Assembly (NCBI RefSeq): GCF_019649055.1
Contig: NW_026570277.1
Coordinates: 806,001 to 870,000, forward strand
Source: Paramacrobiotus metropolitanus
Lineage: Eukaryota > Tardigrada > Eutardigrada > Parachela > Macrobiotidae
Direction: 5' to 3'
Length of the DNA: 64,000 nt
Part shown: positions 56,494 to 64,000 of the stretch, one piece after another
How positions within the stretch are numbered: the first letter of the stretch is position 1
How the letters are laid out: every line of letters begins with the position of its first letter
Notes under the pieces: generated by a model
Databases searched by the model: none
The model's input: the letters and a program-made list of their open reading frames with translations, nothing else
What the model was told of the DNA's origin: nothing
Translations under genes and position numbers: made by a program

Positions 56494-57116
56494 TGTCGTA
56501 TTAAACAGTTCTGGACGGACTGAATAACCACTTCCCAGCCACGCAAAGCGGTATGAGCACTCTTCTCTCTCAAACTGGTATAGCGAAAACACTTGGAGGA
56601 ACGATGGAGGAACGAACAGGAACACAGGAACCAGGAATCCCTATCAGGAGCCCTGCGAATCACACGAACACACGAACGAATGCCTTACTTCTCACTCCTG
56701 GTCTCGGGTAATACAAGGATCAGATAAAGGCGAAGGATCAGAATTGTGACGCGAGTATACTGCGGCTGACTACGCTATAATCCGTAACTTGATTATGAAC
56801 GCCAGTCGTAACCTTTAGAAAATACTGCCCTTTAATCTAATGCACAAGTATTTCCTCAACACATCGAAGTCAGAAAAGTAAGAACGTCAGAAATCAAGAG
56901 ACTATTTCCTGACCGCTTTCGATATTAGGCATCACTCAAGCTTATATAGACTAGTAGAAGCACACGGCATACATCGCTAGGGATTTAACGTACAACCAAT
57001 CACAGGTAGAGAGATGACTAGATAATAACACGGAGACTCGTATTTACAGGTGAAAGGCGGACATCTTAGAGGCATCTGGACGTACGTACGATGTGGGATA
57101 TCCCCTCCCCACGTCA
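56494..57116 (-). repeat. 5' LTR of the giant element
   Basis: 623 bp; TGACGTGGGGAGG...AATACGACA on the minus strand. Confidence 0.92.
56941..56948 (-). promoter_or_regulatory. TATA box in the giant element's 5' LTR
   Basis: TATATAAG on the minus strand, about 170 nt into the LTR and repeated at the same place in the 3' LTR; a reasonable U3 core promoter. Confidence 0.55.
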
Positions 57117-57209
57117 TGTGGAAGAGGCATCCTTTAAAGATCTGCCGCACCCGCTCCTGTCTTGTATCTTGCTTCAGCTGGATGTGAATACCCAGTTACG
57201 GATACACCG
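57117..57209 (+). pseudogene. F-box-like copy B, remainder of exon 2
   Basis: Continues the exon that begins at 24524 (after acceptor GCTTTCAG) and is cut by the giant element. It encodes DLPHPLLSCILLQLD and NTQLRIHR, aligned with the F-box-like exon 2 of copy A, and ends at a GTAACG donor at 57210. Exon 3 of the family is not found downstream, so the copy is truncated. Confidence 0.75.
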
Positions 57210-58217
57210 GTAACGATAATTATCCTAGTGAAAGTTCGAGACGGAACTAAGGTTTTCAAGGAAGGGAAAGTTTAGAAGACTTTTCATACAATATAATGCT
57301 ATATGTATTATTTCCGGACAATATAATCTAGTAGCATTAAGAAACCATTGATGCTTCGTTTTCTACTAGCTTGTGTTAGCAGATACACATTACACATCAA
57401 TACACAGATTTACTTGTCGCAAGATGGGGGGCCCTCTGGGAGGGAAAAAACGGGAAAATGGGAAAACGGGAGAATGCGGCGGGAGCTGGCGCGAGAAAAT
57501 GGAACTGGCGCTGGCGAATGGCGCTGGCGCACCGAAAATTACAACAGAAAAGTGGCTTTTTTGAGCCACTTTTCTACGATTTTTCCTAATGTTTGGGCCA
57601 TTTTTTAACTGCCGAAACCGCGCGCCCCCTCCCCTTATCCTACGACCTCGCGACGGCACTGCTTGTAGTCGTCGCATAAGACCGTCAGTTTTCTTCGTGC
57701 GAAACTATCAACTGGTCGCGTTGCCGCCTTGTTCTGCATGTCCATAAGCATAAGCTTAACTGACACGTGAGCTAGACTCCATCCAGAGGACTGTTTACGG
57801 TGCGCTTACGGTGATAATCTGGGATGACCGATTTGCTGGATGCAGGTTCGGCAAAGTTGCATACCACCGTTACACAACTTGCAACGCCCGTTACCATAAT
57901 ATGTTTTCTTAATGAATTTTTATTGTTCGTTGTGGTGCTTGCAGGGTGAGCATAGCAGCACGTAGGTCCCGTCCCTAATAGGAATCGCCTATTCTAGTAA
58001 GGACTGTAGCCCATATAATTGGGAAAATGTCTATGGCTACAGTCCTGCGTATGGTGGGATACGGTGTGCAGGTGGCGTAGCAGCGTGCGGGTGGCAGTTA
58101 CTAAATGCCAATGATTTTAAATATTGAAATAAAAAATTCAAAATTACATACTTTCAAAGTTTACGTTGAGTTCGCCAAACCAAATCTGGCTCTTCACAGA
58201 CAGTACGATTTTGTAGT
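57210..58217. other. Non-coding region with hairpins
   Basis: No gene supported. It contains a G/A-rich low-complexity stretch (57420-57530), a perfect 12-bp stem AGAAAAGTGGCT/AGCCACTTTTCT with a 6-nt loop at about 57546-57575, a small AATAGG/CCTATT hairpin at about 57979-57995 and a longer hairpin AGGACTGTAGCC/GGCTACAGTCCT at about 58002-58048. Confidence 0.55.
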
Positions 58218-58384
58218 TTAGATCTTGCGACCTATCTTCAAGTTCTGCTTCTCCAGCTTGTCCGATTCGCGGATGTACGGGAAGAAGGTTCTGTAACCGA
58301 GAGTGTAGTTAGTTTTCTTCGTTATACGTGCCATCTGTTGCACATTACGCTTCAGCTCTCCGTTGTTTTCCTTGTCATCGCTCA
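58218..58384 (-). CDS. Probable terminal exon of a minus-strand gene
   Basis: After a GCTTTCCAG acceptor at 58393-58385 an open frame of 55 codons reads to a TAA at 58220-58218 (DKENNGELKRNVQQMARITKK, then GYRTFFPYIRESDKLEKQN). It is lysine-rich and ordinary in composition. An internal ATG at 58334 would alternatively give a 38-residue protein. Upstream exons could not be resolved with matching phase, so the gene is partial. No family recognised. Confidence 0.4.
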
Positions 58385-59205
58385 CTGGAAAGCCGTACCG
58401 GAATCAGCGTGAGTTACTTGTTTGCGAGCAAAGGTTTCATCCTGATCTTCCTTCCCTTTCGGCCTCATCTATCGCGGAATCCTTTAGTCCGCTTTCCTGC
58501 CAACTATCGCACAGGTAAGCAGCCTGATTTTGTGGACCAGCAAGCAGCACGCTACTGCTGATATGTCTGCTGGTATTTTTGTTGGTTTTGTTGGTATAAC
58601 TAAACATTTTGCTGATCTCTCACACTGCATTTATTAACTATTATTTTTTTAAAACTACTTATCGTTTACGCAGGCCGTTCTTTATGAAAAAGAGACAGAA
58701 CGTGATCGTCCATTACGCAAGGGAAAGTTTTTCGTTTTCTCAGTAAACGTGGCGCACTCAGTGAAATTTTCCGTACCTTCTAGCACATCGTAGCTGGTGC
58801 TTACGAAAAGCCGATTGCTGTCGCACAGTTTTCATTCTGCGTTTTTCTTCTGTGACTTTCTTCTTCTTTTTTGTGTTGTTTACTGTTGTATTTGTCTTTG
58901 TATCGATATAAAAAATCAGGAACTCAATTTTTTGATGTAGGCACACTGCAAGACGGGACGAAATTTGATTCCTCACGATATCGTGGAAAACCGTTCTTCT
59001 TCAACTTTTCAGCGGTGAAAATCAAAACAGGTATGTGCTGACGAGCAAACTAACACGGCGCACGCCGTCAAGTTTCTGTTGTTGCCTTGCTACTAAGAGG
59101 AGTGGTACAGGGAGAGGTTGTATTTATATTATCGTAGCTAAATGAAAGCCTACCGCCGTGCGGCATCTTTGATCGTGTCTCTTTATGTTTTGTACTTTCA
59201 GAACC
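58385..59205. other. Unresolved region, possible upstream exons
   Basis: May contain upstream exons of the minus-strand gene and the promoter of the ubiquitin-like gene. Open frames are short and conflicting; none is called. Confidence 0.35.
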
Positions 59206-60120
59206 ATGCGCGTACGAGTCGGAATTCCGTTCCCTGATCGTCGTACCACCACGATCACCGTTGGGCACTGCAATACGGTAATACGAAAAAGAAATTTAAT
59301 ATATTTGAAACTTGCTCTTTTTTTCTACTTTCAATCTAAAGTTTACACAGTATGATGATTTTAACTCCCGAATATGTTTTTTCAGTTGTCCAGTGTACGA
59401 AGTATGATTGCTGAAAAAGCTGGTTATCCTATCGAAGCAATCGAGATTGAAGGTAAATACAACGGAAACAATAAATTTATGTAAATTGTTCATTGTAGGT
59501 TTGTTGCTTTTATAGGGAAAATTTACACGAAGGACTCTCCGGAGAAGGATGTGACGGAGACCCCGCTGAACGAGGACATGTTTATTAAGGCCTATCGAAC
59601 CGCACCGCCAGTCGCGCCTCCGACGCCCCCCAGCCCCGTCCTGACGGAGGATTCGGAAAGCGAGCGAGTGCTTGCCATCGATGAGGATCCAAATGGTAGC
59701 GGCATGGGTGAACTCATCGGAACGGAAGTTCTCGTTCCCATTCCGGAGGTGTCGGAAGCGGAAGGAGCGAACGCTCCTGCGGCCAATCAGCCAGGATCGG
59801 AAGCGGAGCCTCACCCTCCACCGGTCATCCCAGCTGAGTCCATACTGGCGAGCCCGGTCAATTCCATGTCTGAACCGAATCGTCCGAAGCACACAATAAT
59901 TGTGCAGCTGCCCCGAGCCCGACCACCGTCCTCGCGTCAAAGCTCACCGCCAGGATCGGTATCGGGCAGCATACAACGTTCGCCGCCGGGCTCGGGCTCA
60001 GGTCGTACGCCTTCTCCGCAGGGCTCGGTCGCTAGCCGCACACGCAGTGCCCCATTGGTCTCAACCAACAGCGACCATCAACCGCGGTATTCGGACATTT
60101 GCTTACCAAAGTACAGCTAG
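59206..60120 (+). CDS. Ubiquitin-like domain protein with proline-rich tail
   Basis: Exons 59206-59277, 59386-59452 and 59516-60120 (GT/AG, phases 0 and 1) give 247 residues. The ATG has a good context (GAACCATGC). Residues 1-74 follow the ubiquitin beta-grasp pattern: strand RVRVGIPF, strand TTTITV, helix SSVRSMIAEKAGYPIEAIEI, strand GKIYTKD and a final strand MFIKAYR. The rest is disordered, rich in Pro, Ser and Arg (PPVAPPTPPSPV, SSPPGSVSGSIQRSPPGSG). There is no C-terminal Gly-Gly after the fold, so it is not a conjugated modifier. Such domains usually act as binding modules. Divergent; the specific family is unknown. Confidence 0.65.
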
Positions 60121-60155
60121 GTCCTACTGTTGTTCTTTGGTTTTGTAGATCAACC

Positions 60156-61292
60156 ATGGCGTCTCCTGGTAGCTAATCATCCAGGCCGGGGTCCGGACGC
60201 CGCGTGACCCCGCCGGTGTGGAACAAGGCTTACTCCCCGCCCCGGCGTCGAGCTTTCAAGCGGTGCAACGCAAAGGCACCTGCAGCGATCCGGACTGCTC
60301 GAAAGACCGGCAAACGGGGCCCCAAACAGCGGAAACGAGGGAGAGCCGCTGCTGATGTGTCTGGAGAAACCGCACGTGCTCCCTACGGGGACCATCCGAT
60401 CGAGAGGGTGACTACCATCGAAATCGACGGTGAAACTCGGCCGGTGTTTGAGTGGTGCAGTACGATCGGAGAGTGGAGCCACTATAACGGCAGTCAATCC
60501 TTCTTCGAGTCGACAAAGCTTAGCATAGACGACCTGGTTGATGGACGTGATGTTGGAACTGGTTATAAAAAGGTATTTACTGTTTTTTCCGCTTGCTATT
60601 AACCTGATATATCACCCCCACCGATACCCCCACAGAAACCCCCACTTTTGGAACCTCCACCGAAACCCCCACCGGAACCCCCACTGGAGGTGTGATATGT
60701 TTAATTTATTGGTTTATGTTTGCAGATCGCCAAACTGACTAAGGTGTTGAAGAAACGCATGGCCAAGCATGGCTCGCGATTTTTCCAGTGCCCCTTTTGC
60801 CTGATCATCTTCGGGGCAATGGGTCGGCCGGACGTGGTCTACCGCCATCTGCACGGGGTAAAGGGAGGTAATTACCCCTGCCCAAAGTGGCGCGAAGGTC
60901 CTCACCGTCAGTCGTACTTGTTGGGTCGATTTCCTACCGCCATGAAATTCCGTTTCATTCACAAGGACAAGGATATGAAACCCATCCGTCCAGGAACCCG
61001 GGACTGGCCAGATTCAGCGGCGTCCTGGTTTATCTGGCTGCGACCGGAAGATGTAGGCGACGCCAACGCAGAGCGCGCTCAGGAAAACGTGCCGCTGTAT
61101 CAGGAGCCGGTGTTGGCGGCGGAGGAGCCTGCTGGTGCCGAAGAAGTGGAAGTAGACCTGGAAGTCATGGTTGGCGTGGACGATGAGGATGTTCTGGTGG
61201 AGACGGATTCCGATGAGGAAGAGGATGGTGACGATTCCGAACTGGAAGAGGAAGACGATGCGGACTACGTGTACGATGACGAAATGGATTAA
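60156..61292 (+). CDS. Zinc-finger-like acidic protein with an early in-frame stop
   Basis: Exon 60156-60572 and exon 60726-61292 (donor GTATTT, acceptor TTTGCAG, phase 0). An ATG at 60156 (ACCATGG) is in frame with the whole exon, but codon 7 is TAA (60174-60176) and no other in-frame ATG follows in exon 1. After the stop the frame encodes a basic region (YSPPRRRAFKR, RKTGKRGPKQRKRGR) and IERVTTIEIDG. Exon 2 encodes a Cys/His module CPFCLIIFGAM...VYRHLHG...YPC resembling a C2H2/CCHC finger, then an acidic tail (TDSDEEEDGDDSELEEEDD). A nuclear DNA- or histone-binding role is plausible. It is either a nonsense-mutated copy, has an unseen upstream start exon (acceptor-like CATCCAG at 60178-60184), or contains a sequence error. 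Confidence 0.5.
60612..60690 (+). repeat. ACCCCCAC repeat inside an intron
   Basis: Six or seven ACCCCCAC/ACCTCCAC words spaced about 12 bp lie in the 153-bp intron of the zinc-finger-like gene. The same ACCCCCAC word occurs twice at 63116-63138. Confidence 0.7.
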
Positions 61293-61819
61293 GACGGTTA
61301 TAGCTGTTTGTCGTTGTTTGTATTCGATTTCTTTCAGTGTTACTCTTTAATGCAGAATAAATATCCTGTGTGATATTGTTTTTTTTTCTGCGATAAATTC
61401 TCATTTATTGCAAGGCATAAGTAGTGTATTTTTATTTTGTTTTCTTGTTGCTTGGATTGTACAGCAATTTTACTTTTATCAATTTAAGAATGTTATCTTG
61501 GTGAAGAAAAGCAGCGAGCGTGTAATCTTAAGCCTTACATACAACCGCAACGCATAAGAACAATTATTTGTTTCATCCCGCGTTTTTTACCGTTATTGCG
61601 CCCGTCACTCTTGTGACGTAGGAAGACAAAGAGCAGTTTTATTACGTGGGTGGGACCGGCAGTACTTTGTTCCCACCAGTCAGAATCGTGAGAACAACGG
61701 GCTCGTTTTGCATACGAGGACAGAATCTGTTCTGCATCCTGCAGTTAGCGCTCTACTGCTACAGTTTTTATTTTTAAAATTTCTGGCCGCACAAAATTTA
61801 AATTTTTTTTAACTCTGTA
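61293..61819. other. Intergenic, no gene seen
   Basis: Contains the 3' UTR of the zinc-finger-like gene with AATAAA near 61356, then AT-rich sequence and the 5' flank of the next gene. Confidence 0.45.
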
Positions 61820-63060
61820 ATGGATTTCGATTGGCTTGATTCTTTTGATTTCTCCGAGTTCACACTTAATTCTCCTTTCACACAACCTACTGATCCGTTC
61901 GAACTTGTTGCTCATGATCTCGAAAGCGTTCTGGCAGATTTGGGAAATTCTCCTGATGTTCCTATCGCAGGATTTCCTGTGATTGAGGAACTGCCAGAAA
62001 TTATCGAGGTAGTGCAGAGCGGATATGCGGCTCCTGCTGAAGATGCTGCTAGTGGTATTCCAGCTGAAGGATGGGCTCAGTTGTATTCCATACTGTTGCC
62101 GAACGAGTTCGTAGCAATCGAGGCACCTGTTGCTGCTGCACCTCCAAACAACGGTCAGCTAATGCAAGGTACGAAGATCTTCATAAATATTTTTATGTTT
62201 TTCTTATTGATCACTCATTTGATCGGAAGTTTATTTATTTCATGTTTTTTTTTCTTGAAAAAAAAGTAGCAATTAAAATGCGATTTGACACTTCTAGGTG
62301 GCGCTGCCGTTACGAATACCATTTCGCACGGCGACACAACAGTACTGCATTTTATGCGAGACGGTCGTAATGAAGTGTATGAACTACGCCTTAACACTTC
62401 AATCCAAAATCCGGAGATGTCCAAAGACCAGTTTGCGGCTTTCATGGAGTATGCGCTTTCCTACCGAAGCCACAACGACGCCAAGAATCCACTGGAAATT
62501 GATGTGGACCATCAACAACCAAACGCGGAAGCTTGGGATTTAGGGCCGGACTTGCGGGGATTGTTCAGGACCTCACCGCGTGGAGTTCTTCTACGTTTCG
62601 AGATCTCGGCTCGCTGTTTTCCCAGCATACGCTATTTTGTCTTGAAGCAGTTCAGGGATGCAAAGGCTGACCAGCAGCTGATTCTACTAGACAGTTTCGT
62701 GCCTTTTAACGATCGCAATGCCGGCGGTGAGTTAGTTCTAAATTTTCTGACAAATAAGCCTGAATAGTATTTTGATGGGATCTCTTCGTAGCACTACCGT
62801 CGTCGTTCTGGGACCAGTACCTAGATGAACTGAATAAAAAGATTCAGCTTTTCCTGCCTGATTTCATGGAGAAGAATACAAAAAACGGAAAGAAGCCGAC
62901 ACGAAATGTTAAAGAACGCGTGTTAACAGCGTTGCCGGATGGCTGTTACTATGCCTGGCTGTTTAAGCATCTAAACTTCTTGAAAGATTATGACCTCCAG
63001 CAGTTCTCTGATCTTAAAGAGACAGTGTTGACTCAGTATTTTGATAGGATTATGTTGTGA
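61820..63060 (+). CDS. Unknown protein with acidic N-terminus
   Basis: Exons 61820-62168, 62298-62726 and 62792-63060 join in frame (phases 1 and 1, GT/AG) to give 348 residues. The first 45 residues are acidic and aromatic (MDFDWLDSFDFSEFTL), like a transactivation segment. The middle exon has an ordered part (VLHFMRDGRNEVYELRLN, GVLLRFEISARCFPSIRYF). The last exon is Lys-rich and helical (FWDQYLDELNKKIQLFLPDF). The stop TGA at 63058-63060 overlaps an AATAAA poly(A) signal. Function unknown; a transcription-factor-like role is only a guess from the N-terminus. Confidence 0.65.
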
Positions 63061-63302
63061 ATAAAGCGAGACGGCTTCGTACGGTTCCCAGTGTTTTATT
63101 TATTCAAGTCATGGTTACCCCCACGGAAACCCCCACGGGTTCCTATTTAAAAGCCAACTAATTTAACATCAAATAATCCAAAGTCATTTATAGCTCTTGC
63201 TCCCGCTTCTGTCCTGACGCGAGTGTCCAAACGTAAACTATAAATGAAAAAGCTGAAATTTGCGAAACAGTAATATTCGCCAACGGGTAGCAAGTACCTT
63301 CA
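63061..63302. other. Convergent 3' region
   Basis: Short space between a plus-strand gene and a minus-strand ORF. Minus-strand AATAAA words (TTTATTTATT on plus, about 63096) could end the latter. Confidence 0.4.
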
Positions 63303-63488
63303 TTAGGACGTCGAATTCCGAAGTGTATGATTCCAGTAATCCGTCTGCAGTACTTTTCCGAATGATTCCAACATGACGAAAAAAGTGAACATTGCAAATA
63401 AGAAGAAATAAAAAACGGCAACGACTATTTTTTCCCACCGCCGCTCGTGGCGGGTCATTTCGGGTAACTTTGCTTGTAGATTAGACAT
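63303..63488 (-). CDS. Small single-pass membrane protein
   Basis: 61 codons from the ATG at 63488. A charged N-terminus (TRHERRWEK) precedes a strong hydrophobic segment IVVAVFYFFLFAMFTFFVML (about residues 21-40), then a short polar tail with two N-glycosylation sequons (NHT and NST). Topology is probably N-in/C-out. Its ATG lies 191 bp from that of the divergent BIR ORF. A GTACTT donor-like site near the end means a longer spliced form is possible. No family recognised. Confidence 0.5.
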   Translation of the reverse strand: MSNLQAKLPEMTRHERRWEKIVVAVFYFFLFAMFTFFVMLESFGKVLQTDYWNHTLRNSTS

Positions 63489-63514
63489 TGCGAGCGATTT
63501 TTACTATTGTGAAC

Positions 63515-63628
63515 GGAGGTTGCAAAATGTGAATGTGAACGGAGGTTGCAAAATGCACAGGAGTGTCGTGTGAAAAACCTCAAACTGCATAGGAGTGACG
63601 TGTGCAAATCCGCAAACTGCACAGGAGG
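63515..63628 (+). promoter_or_regulatory. Tandem promoter-proximal repeats
   Basis: GTGAACGGAGGTTGCAAAATG occurs twice (about 63510 and 63534) and the word AACTGCA(C/T)AGGAG or close variants three times (to about 63627), directly upstream of a TATA box. Likely cis elements of a divergent promoter. Confidence 0.5.
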
Positions 63629-63634
63629 ATCGAC

Positions 63635-63640
63635 TATAAA
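63635..63640 (+). promoter_or_regulatory. TATA box of the BIR gene
   Basis: TATAAA, 40 bp before the ATG at 63680, inside GTCGAT...ATCGAC-like dyad sequence (CGACTATAAAACGGTCG). The start site would be near 63665. Confidence 0.6.
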
Positions 63641-63679
63641 ACGGTCGATCACCGGTAGACAGACCTCATTTTCTCTGCA

Positions 63680-63991
63680 ATGGAGCCTTTCGGTACCTCT
63701 GCTTTTAGCACAGTAAAAAGTCGTTTACTGACCTTTCCTGTCGAGCGATTGAATTCCCGTGTCAAACTCCCTCGGCGTCTAGCCGAAGCCGGATACATTT
63801 ACGTGCCTGACCAAGGCCATTATCTCGTCAAGTGTTTCTGTTGTGGTCATCGGCTGACATTTGCCGAGTAGGGCGACGATTTTTGGAAGAAACACGCCAC
63901 AGGCAATCCAGACTGTCGTTACCTGCAGGCCCTGCGCCCAGCGTATGCAAATGTCCATCGCGAACTGAACCAGTACTGGCAAGAGTATTGA
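63680..63991 (+). pseudogene. Single-BIR (inhibitor-of-apoptosis-type) ORF with in-frame TAG
   Basis: The frame from the ATG at 63680 (TGCAATGGAG) to the TGA at 63989 has 103 codons and one internal TAG at 63869-63871 (codon 64). Residues 15-79 follow the BIR fold: RLLTFP, AGYIYV, then zinc ligands Cys52, Cys55 (CX2C), His72 after exactly 16 residues, and Cys79 after six. The TAG sits just before GDDFW, where BIR domains carry a conserved Trp, so a TGG-to-TAG change explains it. BIR proteins bind caspases (IAPs) or act in mitosis (survivin). Either a nonsense allele or a sequence error; the gene could continue beyond the window only if spliced. Confidence 0.6.
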
Positions 63992-64000
63992 CCAATGTGC

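Larger units (their letters stand above)
24530..57116 (-). mobile_element. Giant non-autonomous LTR retrotransposon with cargo genes (host of a nested element)
   Basis: LTRs at 56494-57116 (5', minus strand) and 24530-25147 (3') are flanked by the 5-bp duplication TGTGG (57117-57121 and 24525-24529). PBS TGGCGCCCACCG follows the 5' LTR, and PPT GTTCGTGGGGG precedes the 3' LTR. The span is 32.6 kb; removing the nested 10.8-kb element and its 4-bp duplication leaves about 21.8 kb. Order in element sense: gag (damaged), protease, integrase-zinc-like block, RT cut after the FQRAMD motif, then eight minus-strand ORFs and one antisense spliced gene. RNase H, integrase and the RT active-site FIDD motif are missing. 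The LTRs differ by about five or six substitutions and a few small indels, so the insertion is fairly recent although older than the nested element. It interrupts exon 2 of F-box-like copy B. Confidence 0.88.

Noticed and set aside
57390-57677. 95-codon minus-strand ORF
   Set aside because: Arises from a low-complexity G/A-rich stretch; no start context, no family pattern.
58328-58561. 77-codon plus-strand ORF
   Set aside because: Overlaps the better-supported minus-strand exon and has no domain features.
1-64000. CRISPR array, rRNA genes
   Set aside because: No direct repeats with unique spacers and no rRNA-like sequence were seen.

Overview
This window comes from a compact animal genome. 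It has short GT-AG introns (often 50-150 bp), AATAAA poly(A) signals, a TATA promoter, metazoan domains (LDL-receptor class A, Kelch, BIR, F-box-like, ubiquitin-like) and nested Ty3/gypsy-type LTR retrotransposons. An ecdysozoan, possibly a tardigrade, is my best guess, but no marker here proves the species. LAYOUT: 1-300 satellite-like repeats; 1061-3838 (+) an eight-exon secreted cysteine-rich LDLa protein; 4366-7190 and 8338-11550 (-) two paralogous three-exon genes fusing a protein kinase to Kelch-like repeats, the first with a 1-bp frameshift; 12.7-15.4 kb a repeat zone (identical 228-bp direct repeats with a tRNA-like core, a 729-bp inverted-repeat element, a LINE ORF1-like fragment, twin hairpins); 15830-18355 (+) a four-exon gene with a Tudor/Agenet-like N-terminus and an F-box-like segment; 18.9-19.5 kb a LINE 3' remnant; 19736 onward a decayed paralogue of the F-box-like gene whose two halves now lie about 33 kb apart. 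THE NEST: that pseudogene carries two independent LTR insertions. A 3.6-kb gag-only LTR element (20245-23862, target duplication ATAT) sits in its exon 1. A giant minus-strand LTR element (24530-57116, target duplication TGTGG) sits six bases into its exon 2. The giant element is itself split by a complete 10.8-kb plus-strand gypsy-type element (42558-53365, target duplication CCTG). Without that insert the giant is about 21.8 kb. It has 623/618-bp LTRs, a primer-binding site starting with the same 12 bases as the young element's, a stop- and frameshift-damaged gag-pol truncated inside reverse transcriptase, and then about 12 kb of cargo: eight minus-strand ORFs plus one antisense (+) spliced gene (30491-31556) with its own intron and poly(A) signal. 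HOW THE PARTS FIT: the giant appears non-autonomous, with long LTRs, PBS, PPT and cargo but no usable pol. The young element has one uninterrupted 2656-codon Gag-Pol ORF with all visible catalytic residues, a closely related PBS and a related downstream RGG-type ORF, so it or a sibling is a plausible helper. In all three elements the exact 3' polypurine-tract word recurs internally. The two gypsy elements also carry an extra integrase-zinc-finger-like block between protease and RT. RIGHT FLANK: 57122-57209 end of the split pseudogene exon; 58218-58384 (-) a probable terminal exon; 59206-60120 (+) a ubiquitin-like plus proline-rich protein; 60156-61292 (+) a zinc-finger-like acidic protein with an early in-frame stop; 61820-63060 (+) an unknown three-exon acidic protein; 63303-63488 (-) a small membrane protein divergent from a single-BIR ORF (63680-63991, +) interrupted by a TAG at a conserved Trp position.
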